Of a stretch of 64,000 nucleotides of DNA, positions 50,700 to 58,860 are shown piece by piece. The notes under the pieces were generated by a model that was not told the origin of the DNA, did not search any database, and worked only from the letters and a program-made list of their open reading frames with translations. The stretch comes from Alloyangia pacifica. Its GTDB lineage: Bacteria; Pseudomonadota; Alphaproteobacteria; Rhodobacterales; Rhodobacteraceae. The translations under genes were made by a program, and so were the position numbers. Position 1 is the stretch's first letter, and the number at the start of each line of letters is the position of its first letter. The stretch spans positions 1,566,001 through 1,630,000 of the forward strand of contig NZ_CP022189.1 in assembly GCF_003111685.1 (NCBI RefSeq), in the 5' to 3' direction.

Positions 50700-51836
50700 T
50701 TATTCTGCCGCGTAACGCGCCCTGGGCCGGATCGGCGCGCCGCTGCTGGCCTGCTCGAGCGCATGGGCGATCCAGCCCGCAAGCCGCCCCGCCGCAAAGA
50801 TCGTGAAGCCCGCGTCTCGCGGCAGGCCCCAACCCAGCTCCAGCGCCGCCAGCCCGGTGTCGACGTTCGGTGCCAGCCCGAGCGTCCGGGCAAGCTCGCG
50901 CTGCGCCTGGCGCACCGGATGGTCATGGGGCAGTCGCTCGAGCAACAGCCGCGCCCGGGGATCGCCGTCGGGATAGAGCGGGTGGCCATGGCCGAAGCCA
51001 TAGGGAGACTGGCCCGTCCGCGCTGACAAAAATGCCTCTAAGTCGCCCTGCAGCGCGGCCTCCAATGCGGCGCGCGCAAGCGCTGAGGCACCGCCGTGGC
51101 GTGGCCCGCTCAGCGTCGCCACTCCGCAAAGCAACGCCGCCGGCAGGCTCGCCCCGGTCGAGGCCGCGATCCGCACCGCGAAGGTCGAGGGGTTCAGCTC
51201 GTGATCGCTCAGCAGCACCAGCGCCCGACGTATCTCGTCCTCGCCGCCTCGATCCAGCCCCCAGGCTCCAGCGAAACGCGCTTGCAACGCGCCGCCTCCA
51301 GCCTGCCCCAGCAGCGCGTTGATCACCAGCGAGATCAGCCGACCTGCCTCTGCCGCCCGTTCGCTTGCGCCGAGGTCAGCGATCGGAACCGCCCCGCCGA
51401 CCGCGCCCGCGAGCGCCTGCATGGCCCGTCCGACTGGCGTGCCGCCTTCGCCGGACCATGGCACGTCGGGCAAATCCAGCCGATCGAAACCGCAAAGATG
51501 GGCGGCCATTTGCTCGGGGGTCATGGTCTCGGCGCAGGCCTCGACCGAACGCCCACGCAGCCACAGCATGCCGTCCCGAACCTCGGAGATAGCGGTCACC
51601 AACACCGGATCGCCCCAGCGGATCGCCTGTTCGGCAACTTCGGAGCGCGCGCGCGGGCGGCGGTTCTGGCGCAGCAGAGCCTCGACGTCGGGACGGAAGT
51701 AGAGGCTGCGCCGCGCATCCTGCGAATCCGCCTCGGCCCGCAGCTGGCCGCGGCTGACATAGGCGTAAAGTGTCTGGGGCTTCACCCCGAGCAGGGCGCA
51801 GGCCGCGCTGGCGTCGATCCAATCCATGACATTCAT
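50700..51836 (-). CDS. Helix-turn-helix/citrate synthase-like fusion protein
   Basis: This is a 378-residue protein. Residues about 4-55 resemble a MerR/excisionase-type winged helix (WIDASAACALLGVKPQTLYAYVSRG, then RPDVEALL). Residues about 70-375 are a short citrate synthase fold. The catalytic residues are kept: His212 (SDHELNPST), His247 (GPRHGGAS) and Asp326 (PNVDTGLA). The substrate loop reads GFGHGHPLYPDGDPRA, two residues longer than the common form. It could be an active (methyl)citrate synthase-type enzyme that also binds DNA, or a regulator sensing acyl-CoA with a recycled fold. Start: ATG 51836; ATG 51827 possible; neither has a clear ribosome site. It converges on gltA and is divergent from a CoA-transferase. 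Confidence 0.85.
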   Translation of the reverse strand: MNVMDWIDASAACALLGVKPQTLYAYVSRGQLRAEADSQDARRSLYFRPDVEALLRQNRRPRARSEVAEQAIRWGDPVLVTAISEVRDGMLWLRGRSVEACAETMTPEQMAAHLCGFDRLDLPDVPWSGEGGTPVGRAMQALAGAVGGAVPIADLGASERAAEAGRLISLVINALLGQAGGGALQARFAGAWGLDRGGEDEIRRALVLLSDHELNPSTFAVRIAASTGASLPAALLCGVATLSGPRHGGASALARAALEAALQGDLEAFLSARTGQSPYGFGHGHPLYPDGDPRARLLLERLPHDHPVRQAQRELARTLGLAPNVDTGLAALELGWGLPRDAGFTIFAAGRLAGWIAHALEQASSGAPIRPRARYAAE

Positions 51837-51854
51837 ATTGATTATATTGATCAA
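51835..51854. promoter_or_regulatory. Repeat and palindrome, candidate operator of the HTH-citrate synthase pair
   Basis: ATATTGAT occurs at 51835-51842 and 51844-51851, one 9-bp step apart, and TTGATCAA (51847-51854) is palindromic. The AT-rich block covers the start of the HTH fusion gene and lies 60-80 bp before the divergent CoA-transferase, a natural place for autoregulation. Confidence 0.45.
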
Positions 51855-51912
51855 GATTTACAACCGGTCAATCCGCGCGCTTGATGGGGGCAGACAAGAC
51901 TAGGAGGCCGTG

Positions 51913-53250
51913 ATGACATCCCCTTTCGATCCACAGATTTCCCTGGCACTCGGCACGGATCTGCCGCCCGGCCCCGAGGTAGACGAGCATGGAAACGCCG
52001 AGCTGCCCTCCTGCTTTCAGGTCTCGGAACTGGCCACCGCATCGCTGAAAGCGGCGACGCGGGAGATGGCTGCGCTGACCGGCGCTCGAAGGGCGACACT
52101 CGACCGGTGCCTCGCCTCGATGTGGTTCGATCGGACGTTGCGCCCCGTCGGATGGGAGTTGCCCGCGGCCTGGGACCCGATCGCCGGAGATTACGCGGCG
52201 CAGGATGGCTGGATCCGGCTGCACACCAACGCGCCGCACCATCGTGACGCAGCGCTCTCGGTGCTCGGCTGCGCCGCCGAGCGCGCACAGGTCACCGAAA
52301 CCGTTTCGAGATGGGAGAAATCCGCGCTCGAAGCCGCCGTTGTGGCGGCCGGGGGCGCCGCGGCGGCGATGCATGCTCTGGACGAGTGGGCCGCACATCC
52401 GCAGGGCGAGGCGGTGGCCGCCGAGCCGCTGATCGACTGGCGCGAGACCGGAAGCCGCGCGGCCCCCGTCTCGATGCAGGGTCTGCGGGTGCTCGACCTG
52501 ACCCGCGTGCTCGCTGGGCCGGTGGCGACGCGCTTCCTTGCCGGCTACGGCGCCGAAGTGCTGCGCATCGACCCGCCCTGGTGGAACGAGCCAGGCGTCG
52601 AGCCGGAAGTCACCTTGGGCAAGCGCCGTGCCGGACTCGACCTGACCCAGAGCGCAGACCGCGCGACCTTCGAGGACCTGCTGAGACAGGCCGACGTGCT
52701 CGTCCACGGCTACCGCCCGGGCGCGCTGGAGAGGCTGGGCTACGGCGGGCGCAAGCTGGTTCCCGGGCAGATTGAGGTGAGCCTTTGCGCCTATGGCTGG
52801 ACCGGCCCCTGGGCCGGGCGGCGGGGCTTCGACAGCCTCGTGCAGATGAGCTGCGGCATCGCCGACGAGGGCATGCGCCGCAGGCAGGCCGCGCGCCCGG
52901 TGCCGCTGCCGGTGCAGGCGCTCGACCATGCCACCGGCTATCTCATGGCCGCGGCGGTGCTGCGCGCGCTGCGTCGCCGGCAGGCGAGCGGACAGATATT
53001 CTCGGCCCGGCTGTCGCTGGCACGCACGGGCGCCCTGCTGGTCTCGGGCGGGATCCGCGACGTCACCGGCGCGCCCATCGAGGTCACCGAGGCCGATCGA
53101 TCCACGCAGGTCGAGGCAACCGGCTGGGGCGCGGCGCGGCGGCTGCGGTTCCCGGCGACACTGGATGGCCACCCCCCGCGTTGGGATATTCCTGCGGGAC
53201 CGCTGCGGGTGGATGCGCCGTGCTGGCGGTCGACGCTGACCGCAGGCTAG
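51913..53250 (+). CDS. Class III CoA-transferase (CaiB/BaiF) with permuted domain order
   Basis: This is a 445-residue protein. Residues about 195-430 contain the class III Rossmann start (LRVLDLTRVLAGPVATRFLAGYGAEVLRIDPP), the KRRAGLDL block, and the likely catalytic Asp338 in QALDHATGY. Residues about 80-185 (DGWIRLHTN ... EEW-like EWAAHPQGEAVAAEPL) look like the small domain that in Frc and CaiB follows, not precedes, the Rossmann part. The order therefore seems circularly permuted. It would move CoA between organic acids; substrates unknown. AGGAGG lies 5 bases before ATG 51913. It is divergent from the HTH-citrate synthase gene. Confidence 0.85.
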   Translation: MTSPFDPQISLALGTDLPPGPEVDEHGNAELPSCFQVSELATASLKAATREMAALTGARRATLDRCLASMWFDRTLRPVGWELPAAWDPIAGDYAAQDGWIRLHTNAPHHRDAALSVLGCAAERAQVTETVSRWEKSALEAAVVAAGGAAAAMHALDEWAAHPQGEAVAAEPLIDWRETGSRAAPVSMQGLRVLDLTRVLAGPVATRFLAGYGAEVLRIDPPWWNEPGVEPEVTLGKRRAGLDLTQSADRATFEDLLRQADVLVHGYRPGALERLGYGGRKLVPGQIEVSLCAYGWTGPWAGRRGFDSLVQMSCGIADEGMRRRQAARPVPLPVQALDHATGYLMAAAVLRALRRRQASGQIFSARLSLARTGALLVSGGIRDVTGAPIEVTEADRSTQVEATGWGAARRLRFPATLDGHPPRWDIPAGPLRVDAPCWRSTLTAG

Positions 53251-53254
53251 GCGC

Positions 53255-54031
53255 TCAGCGCCCTTCGAACTTCGCGGGGCGCTTTTCGTGGAAGGCCACC
53301 ACGCCCTCCTTGAAGTCCCGCGTCATGCCGCATTCCCCCTGCAACTGCGCTTCAAGCAGCAGCTGGCCGTCGAAATCCTTCTCGAAGGTCCCCCGGATCG
53401 CGCGCTTGATGCGGGCATAGGCCTCGGAGGGGCCCTGCGCCAGATGCGCGGCGCGGGCCTTCCAGATCGCCTCGAACTCGGCGTCCGGCACCGCCTCCCA
53501 GATCATCCCCCAGCGTTCGGCCTGCGCGGCGCTGATGCGGTCGGCAAAGAGCGCAGCGCCCATGGCCTTGGCGATGCCCATCTGCCGCGGCAACATCCAC
53601 GTGCCTCCCGCGTCAGGCATCAGTCCGATGCGGGTGAATGCCTGCATGAAGAAGGCACTTTCGGCGGCGATTACCACGTCGGCCGCCAGCGCGAGGTTGG
53701 CCCCGGCGCCCGCTGCCGCGCCGTTCACCGCGGCGATGGTCGGGCGCGGGCAGTCCACCAGCGCGCTCAGCATCGGCATGTATTCGTCGCGCAGCACCCG
53801 CTCGAGATCGATGTTCGCCGCGCTCTCGCGGTCCCCCAGATCCTGCCCCGAGCAAAAGGACCGGCCGTCGCCGGTCAGCACCACCACCCGCGCGTCCTTG
53901 CCACCCGCTTGGATGGCATGGGTCAGCTCGGCCCGCATCGGCGCCGAGAGCGCGTTCATCACCTCGGGCCGAGCCAGGGTGATCAGCGCCACGTCGTCGG
54001 CGATTTCGTAACGGATGGTGTCATAGTGCAT
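53255..54031 (-). CDS. paaG: Enoyl-CoA hydratase/isomerase, PaaG-like
   Basis: This is a 258-residue crotonase-fold protein. RPEVMNALSAPMRAEL and the oxyanion regions FCSGQDLGDRE and AAVNGAAAGAGANLALAADVVIAA are present, with RIGLMPDAGGTWMLPRQMG following, where Asp of PDAGG is the PaaG-type acid/base. PaaG isomerises ring-epoxyphenylacetyl-CoA to the oxepin. No other paa genes are in the window, so a general enoyl-CoA isomerase role is also possible. It converges on the CoA-transferase with 4 bp between stops; ATG 54031 is preceded by GGAGGATCC. Confidence 0.85.
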   Translation of the reverse strand: MHYDTIRYEIADDVALITLARPEVMNALSAPMRAELTHAIQAGGKDARVVVLTGDGRSFCSGQDLGDRESAANIDLERVLRDEYMPMLSALVDCPRPTIAAVNGAAAGAGANLALAADVVIAAESAFFMQAFTRIGLMPDAGGTWMLPRQMGIAKAMGAALFADRISAAQAERWGMIWEAVPDAEFEAIWKARAAHLAQGPSEAYARIKRAIRGTFEKDFDGQLLLEAQLQGECGMTRDFKEGVVAFHEKRPAKFEGR

Positions 54032-54115
54032 GGGATCCTCCGGATTGGCGCGGCCGCGCAGGGAAACTCTCCCCCGCGCACGCCCGGGGTGCAAGACCCC
54101 TTGGCCATAGCCGTC

Positions 54116-54476
54116 TCAGACCTGCCAGAGCGCCGCGATCAGCGCCAGCGCGTCCGCGCTCGGGCGGGCCTCGATGCGGGTGTAGACAGCCTCGTGGCGC
54201 GTACGCTCAAGCATGCGGTTCTCGACCATTGTCCGGCGGATCTGAGCCGCGTCGCGGAAGGCGCGGAACCCATGAGACGCGCTACGGGTCAGCACGCGGG
54301 GCCGTCGTGGTCTGCGCGCGCAGGTGCGGTTAATTGCGATACCCCGCTGCCCGGGCAATCAACCCGAGTATCTTCTGGTGCGACGGCAGGGTCTCGAGCC
54401 CGGCACGCAGCCGTCGGGCGAATCCCGAAAGGTCGCCTATGGAAAGCGGGGATGCTGGTGCGTTTCTGGGCGTCAC
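54116..54476 (-). pseudogene. Decayed DUF2087-family gene
   Basis: Read from a GTG at 54476, the reverse strand gives SIGDLSGFARRLRAGLETLP and then KILGLIARAAGYRN, the N-terminal pattern of DUF2087 regulators. It then meets a TAA stop (54332-54330) exactly where the family has YQHLRA; HLRAQT follows in frame. The middle of the family (about 100 residues) is missing. The family C-terminus reappears in another frame: FRDAAQIRRTMVENRMLERT, then YTRIEARPSADALALIAALW, to the stop at 54116. This is a stop codon plus an internal deletion or frameshift. The 480 bp between paaG and ccmH hold nothing else. Confidence 0.68.
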
Positions 54477-54510
54477 CCCTCGGATCCTCCCGACCCTGCC
54501 GGCAGTCCTG

Positions 54511-55008
54511 TCAGGAGGAGGGGTGTTCGTCCAGAATGCGCTTCAGCCGGGCCTCTTCCTCGGGGCTGAGCCCGGCCTCGGTGCTGGCCTCGGCACGCGA
54601 GCGGCCGCGCAGGTAGGCCCCTGCAAGGATCAGCGCGATCACGAAGAGGATCGGCCCGGCGGCCCAGAGCAGCCAGTTCCAGCCGCGCGTCGTGGGCTGC
54701 AGCAGGACGAACTCGCCATAGCGGTCGACCAGGTAAGCGACCGCCTCGTCGTCGGTGTCGCCCGCCACAAGCCGCTCGCGCACCAGCAGGCGCAGGTCGC
54801 GGGCGAGCGCGGCGTTGGAATCGTCGATGTTCTCGTTCTGACAGACAAGGCAGCGCAGGTGCTTTGAGAGCTCACGCGCCCGCGCCTCGAGTGTGGGGTC
54901 CGAGAGCATCTCGTCAGGCTGCACGGCATGCACCACCGCCGTCTGCACCAGCGGCAGCGCCAGAAGCGCCAACAGAAGCAGCGCGCGGAAGGGTTTCAGC
55001 ACGGTCAT
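54511..55008 (-). CDS. ccmH: Cytochrome c biogenesis protein CcmH
   Basis: This is a 165-residue protein with a signal peptide, the periplasmic thioredoxin-like site LRCLVCQNENIDDSNA (C-x2-C), RYGEFVLLQPTTRGWNWLLW and one C-terminal membrane segment (GPILFVIALILAGAYL). It keeps apocytochrome c cysteines reduced for heme ligation. Its start overlaps the ccmF stop as ATGA. The TPR part found fused in E. coli CcmH is not here. Confidence 0.94.
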   Translation of the reverse strand: MTVLKPFRALLLLALLALPLVQTAVVHAVQPDEMLSDPTLEARARELSKHLRCLVCQNENIDDSNAALARDLRLLVRERLVAGDTDDEAVAYLVDRYGEFVLLQPTTRGWNWLLWAAGPILFVIALILAGAYLRGRSRAEASTEAGLSPEEEARLKRILDEHPSS

Positions 55009-56972
55009 TCGGCCGGAACCCCCTGCGCCGAAGCGGACTTGCGCGCTCCGGCGGCGACGCGGAAACGTCGGTCCGAAAGGCTGAGCGCCCCGCCGATCGC
55101 CATGAGCAGCGCCCCGCCCCAGATCCAGTTGGCGAGCGGTTTGACGTAGACCCGCATCGTCCAGCCGCCGCCCGCCTGCGCATCACCGAGCACCACGTAG
55201 ACGTCACGCAGGAAGCCGTTGTCGATCGCCGCCTCTGTGGTCGGCATCCCAGCAACCGGGTAGCTGCGCTTCTCCGGGTAGAGATGCGCGATCTCGGCGC
55301 CGTTCCTGCGCAGCGAGACCTCGCCCATGTCCGAGACATAGTTCGGCCCTTGCACGCGGCTGACACCAAGAAGGTCCAACTCGTAGGCGCCCACAGCGAA
55401 GGGCTCCCCCACCTGCGCAACCCGGATGTCTTCCTCTTGCCAGGCCATCAGCCCAGCAATGCCCAGCATGGTCACGCCGAGGCCCGCATGGGCCACGGCC
55501 TTGCCCCAGTCGGCGCGCGGCAGCCGCGCGAGGCGGCGCCAGTCGCGGCTCTGGCCGATGCGGCTGAGAAGATCGGTGATCGACCCCGCCACCAGCCAGG
55601 TGCCGAGGAAGACCCCCACCGGCCCCATCAGGCTGCGCCCGCTCTGCATCGCCCAGACCAGCCCGGCAAGCGCCACCGCCAGCACCAGCGCCGGCACCAG
55701 CTGCTGCACCGCGCGGCCCAGCTTGCCGCGCTTCCAGCTCAGCAGGCCGCCGATCGGCAGCACCAGCCCCAGCAGCACCATGAAGGGGGTGAAGGCCATG
55801 TTGAAGAAGGGCGCCCCGACCGAGAGCTTGCGGCCAAAGAGCATCTCGGCGACCAGCGGCCAGAGCGTGCCGGTAAAGACCACGAAACACGCCACGGCAA
55901 GCAGGATATTGTTCACCACGAGTGCCGACTCGCGGCTGACGAGGCCAAAGACCCCCTTGGCCTGCATCACGCCCGCGCGGGCCGCGTAAAGCGTCAGCGC
56001 GCCGCCGGTGAAGAAGACGAGGATGCCGAGGATGAAGACCCCGCGCTGCGGATCCGAGGCAAAGGCATGCACCGAGGTCAGCACGCCGGAGCGCACGATG
56101 AAGGTGCCGATCAGCGAGAAGCCGAAGGCGAGGATCGCGAGCAGGATTGTCCAGCTCTTCAGCGCCTCGCGCTTTTCCACGACGATGGCAGAATGCAGCA
56201 GCGCGGCTGCCAGCAGCCAGGGCATGAACGAGGCGTTCTCGACCGGATCCCAGAACCAGAAACCGCCCCAGCCAAGCTCGTAATAGGCCCACCAGGAACC
56301 GAGCGCGATGCCGATGGTCAGGAACACCCAGCTCAGCAGCGTCCAGGGGCGGACCCAGCGACCCCAGGCGGCGTCGACCCGTCCCTCGATCAGCGCCGCG
56401 ACGGCGAAGCTGAAGCAGATCGAGAGGCCCACATAGCCGAGATAAAGGAACGGTGGGTGGAACGCGAGCCCCGGGTCCTGCAGCAGCGGGTTGAGGTCCT
56501 GCCCGTCAAAGGGCGGCACCGCGAGGCGCAGGAAGGGGTTGGAGGTAAAGAGGATGAAGGCGAAGAAGGCCACCGCGACCGAGGCCTGCACCGCCAGCAC
56601 GCGCGCCCGCAGCGTCGGCGGCAGGTTGCCGCCGAACCAGGCCGCCATCGCCCCGAAGAGCGCCAGGATCAGCACCCAGAGCAGCATCGAGCCCTCGTGG
56701 TTCCCCCAGACGCCGCTGATCTTGTAGAGCAAGGGCTTGGCGGAATGCGAGTTCAGCACCACCAGCCGCAGCGAGAAGTCGGCAACAATGAAGGCGTGCA
56801 TCAGCGCGCCAAAAGACAGCGCGACGAGCAGGAACTGGGCGGTTGCGGCGGGCTCGGCGACGGCCATCCAGCCGGGCCAGCGCTTCTGCGCCCCGATCAT
56901 CGGCACCACCGCCTGCACGCAGGCGACGAGGAAGGCGAGGATGAGCGCGAAATGTCCGAATTCGGTGATCAT
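55005..56972 (-). CDS. ccmF: Cytochrome c heme lyase CcmF
   Basis: This is a 655-residue multi-span membrane protein. SGVWGNHEGSMLLWVLIL near residue 90 and the WWD heme-handling motif SWWAYYELGWGGFWFWDPVENASFMPW are diagnostic, with conserved periplasmic His positions. It joins heme to apocytochrome c in System I. Start ATG 56972, as MITEFGHFALILA matches the family start. Coupled to ccmH by ATGA; ccmA-E are not in the window. Confidence 0.95.
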   Translation of the reverse strand: MITEFGHFALILAFLVACVQAVVPMIGAQKRWPGWMAVAEPAATAQFLLVALSFGALMHAFIVADFSLRLVVLNSHSAKPLLYKISGVWGNHEGSMLLWVLILALFGAMAAWFGGNLPPTLRARVLAVQASVAVAFFAFILFTSNPFLRLAVPPFDGQDLNPLLQDPGLAFHPPFLYLGYVGLSICFSFAVAALIEGRVDAAWGRWVRPWTLLSWVFLTIGIALGSWWAYYELGWGGFWFWDPVENASFMPWLLAAALLHSAIVVEKREALKSWTILLAILAFGFSLIGTFIVRSGVLTSVHAFASDPQRGVFILGILVFFTGGALTLYAARAGVMQAKGVFGLVSRESALVVNNILLAVACFVVFTGTLWPLVAEMLFGRKLSVGAPFFNMAFTPFMVLLGLVLPIGGLLSWKRGKLGRAVQQLVPALVLAVALAGLVWAMQSGRSLMGPVGVFLGTWLVAGSITDLLSRIGQSRDWRRLARLPRADWGKAVAHAGLGVTMLGIAGLMAWQEEDIRVAQVGEPFAVGAYELDLLGVSRVQGPNYVSDMGEVSLRRNGAEIAHLYPEKRSYPVAGMPTTEAAIDNGFLRDVYVVLGDAQAGGGWTMRVYVKPLANWIWGGALLMAIGGALSLSDRRFRVAAGARKSASAQGVPAE

Positions 56973-57069
56973 GCCTTGCTTATAGGCGGCAAGACAACGC
57001 CCGGCCAACGGAATTCGTCGGCCGGGCGGGATCACTTTGTCGCGGGGCTGCGCGGGCCGAGGCCTACGT

Positions 57070-57621
57070 TCAGTCCATCCGGCGCAGATAGGTCCAGGTG
57101 GGCACGGCCGAATTGCGCGCCACCGAAAACGCCTCGGCATCACCGATGTACTCGAAACCGCAGTTGGTCAGCACCCGGGCCGAGGCGGCGTTGTCCTGGA
57201 AGACCGAGGCGAACATCGTCGCGCTGCCGAAGGGATTGGCCTGCACCATGGCACGCACCGCCTCGGACGCGTGGCCGGTGTTCCAGAACGGCGGCGCGAC
57301 CCAGTAGCCGATCTCGGCCTGGTTGCCATCCGTCAGGCGCTCGAGCGAAATCAGCCCCATCACCTCGGCGCCGCCCTGCTCGGAGGCATCCATCGCCCAG
57401 ACGTCCTCGACCCTGTTGGTCTCCGTGGCTCGGGTGATGAAGGCCTCGGTCGCGCCCGGCGGCAGCGGGTGCGGAATCGAGGTGGTCATGCGCGCGAGGC
57501 GCAGCTCGGACGTGTAATGCGCAATCAGCCCGGCATCCGAGCGGCGCAGCGGCCGCAGCAGGAAACGGGGTGTCTCGATGACCGGTTGCGCGGTCAGCTG
57601 GTCGTCTTCGGCCAGGCTCAT
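57070..57621 (-). CDS. GNAT-family N-acetyltransferase (RimJ/RimL-like)
   Basis: This is a 183-residue enzyme. PRFLLRPLRRSDAGLI at the start, then EIGYWVAPPFWNTGHASEAVRAMVQ (acetyl-CoA region) and ASVFQDNAASARVLTNCGFEYIGD, typical of RimJ/RimL. It lies just after rplU-rpmA on the same strand, a position in which related bacteria often carry a GNAT gene before obgE; obgE is not next here. A protein N-terminal acetyltransferase role is possible but the substrate is not known. Confidence 0.87.
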   Translation of the reverse strand: MSLAEDDQLTAQPVIETPRFLLRPLRRSDAGLIAHYTSELRLARMTTSIPHPLPPGATEAFITRATETNRVEDVWAMDASEQGGAEVMGLISLERLTDGNQAEIGYWVAPPFWNTGHASEAVRAMVQANPFGSATMFASVFQDNAASARVLTNCGFEYIGDAEAFSVARNSAVPTWTYLRRMD

Positions 57622-57683
57622 CGTCTTACTCCTCTTGTGCGAGAAATCTCGCGGGCCGCTTCGTCTCCCCCCGAAACGGAGAA

Positions 57684-57707
57684 GGGGACCGGCCCGTGCC
57701 GATCCCC
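57684..57707 (-). terminator. Hairpin after rpmA
   Basis: GGGGACCGGC (57684-57693) pairs with GCCGATCCCC (57698-57707), one G-T pair included. On the reverse strand the tail is C/T-rich (CTTCTCCGTTTC), so it may act as a partial terminator between rpmA and the GNAT gene. Confidence 0.55.
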
Positions 57708-57732
57708 TCCAATTTTTCGATCCGGGATCAGC

Positions 57733-58002
57733 TTACTCAGCAGCCTCCGCCACCGGCAGGACGGATACGAAGGTGCGGCCCTTGAGGCCCTTGTGGAATT
57801 TGACCGAGCCTTCGGCCACGGCAAAGATCGTGTGATCCTTGCCCATATCCACGCCCTCGCCCGGCCAGAACTTGGTGCCGCGCTGACGGATGATGATGTT
57901 GCCCGGGTTGGCCGCCTGGCCACCGTAGAGTTTCACGCCGAGACGGCGGCCAGCGGAGTCGCGGCCGTTACGGGAGCTACCGCCTGCTTTTTTATGTGCC
58001 AT
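57733..58002 (-). CDS. rpmA: 50S ribosomal protein L27
   Basis: This is an 89-residue protein starting [20 protein letters not shown], then [30 protein letters not shown], the standard L27 sequence, without a cleavable N-terminal extension. It follows rplU by 23 bp, the near-universal pairing. GGAGA precedes the ATG. Confidence 0.97.
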   Translation of the reverse strand: MAHKKAGGSSRNGRDSAGRRLGVKLYGGQAANPGNIIIRQRGTKFWPGEGVDMGKDHTIFAVAEGSVKFHKGLKGRTFVSVLPVAEAAE

Positions 58003-58025
58003 GGGTTGGTCTCCTTAACTGTCTA

Positions 58026-58589
58026 TCAGGCCAGGGTCTTGGCCTGTTCAACCCACTCGGGCTTCACCTTGACGGCGTCGAAGCTCTCGGGGTCAACGGC
58101 TGCGAGCTGTGCGAAGGTGGCGATGCCGGCTTCGTTCAGCTTCTTGGCGGCGGCGGGGCCGACACCGGTGATCTTGGTCAGGTCGTCGCCTGCGGCAGCA
58201 GCAGCCGCCTTAGGAGCAGCGGCTTTCGGTGCGGAGGCGGCGCCAGCGGCGGCTTTCACGCCGGTGCCTTCGGCGCCGGATGCGAGGATCTCGGTCACGC
58301 GCAGCAGGGTGAGCTGCTGACGGTGGCCGCGGGTACGCTGCGAGCCGTGCTTACGGCGACGCTTGACGAACTTGATGACCTTCTCGCCCTTGATCTGGTC
58401 GATCACGGTCGCCTGAACGGCAGCACCGGACACGAGCGGAGCACCCACGGTGACGCTGTCGCCGCCGAGGATCAGGACTTCGTTGAACTGAACGGTTTCA
58501 CCCGCGTCTGCAGCCAGCTTCTCCACGCGGAGCACGTCGCCCGCCTGGACCTTGTATTGCTTGCCGCCGGTTTTCATCACCGCGAACAT
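58026..58589 (-). CDS. rplU: 50S ribosomal protein L21 with helix-hairpin-helix extension
   Basis: This is a 187-residue protein. Residues 1-103 are a normal L21 (MFAVMKTGGKQYKVQAGDVL ... KVIKFVKRRRKHGSQRTRGHRQ). An Ala/Lys-rich linker (about 113-133) leads to a C-terminal domain with LTKITGVGPAAAKKLNEAGI, a helix-hairpin-helix nucleic-acid motif. Such extended L21 proteins occur in alphaproteobacteria; the tail's function is not established. It has its own promoter and leads the rplU-rpmA operon. Confidence 0.96.
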   Translation of the reverse strand: MFAVMKTGGKQYKVQAGDVLRVEKLAADAGETVQFNEVLILGGDSVTVGAPLVSGAAVQATVIDQIKGEKVIKFVKRRRKHGSQRTRGHRQQLTLLRVTEILASGAEGTGVKAAAGAASAPKAAAPKAAAAAAGDDLTKITGVGPAAAKKLNEAGIATFAQLAAVDPESFDAVKVKPEWVEQAKTLA

Positions 58590-58748
58590 CTGCGTCTTCC
58601 TTTGTCTACCGCGTCCTGTGGCGCCCCGGTTTCTTGGGGACTTCGTGGTGCGGGTTGGTCCGCTCCGCCGTCGAACAGCGCGCCCTTGCGGGCTGTATGG
58701 ATGTAAGAATCGAAAGCGGGGCGCGCAATGGCCCCGTCACGAGGCCCG

Positions 58749-58777
58749 GCTTATCGGGGCAATTTGCCCATGTGTCA
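58749..58777 (-). promoter_or_regulatory. Promoter of the rplU-rpmA operon
   Basis: On the reverse strand TTGACA (58777-58772) and GATAAG (58754-58749) are separated by 17 bp, about 160 bp before the rplU start. The match to the sigma-70 consensus is strong for this GC-rich genome. Confidence 0.7.
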
Positions 58778-58860
58778 ACCCGCGCACAGCGGTTTTCCCG
58801 CCATATTTTGCAGGTGGTCCACCCCGGCTTTCTGCCCCGAGCCGCCCGGCCCGCCCCGCC

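Noticed and set aside
54324..54867. Forward open frames between paaG and ccmH
   Set aside because: They overlap the DUF2087 remnants and ccmH in antisense and show no homology.
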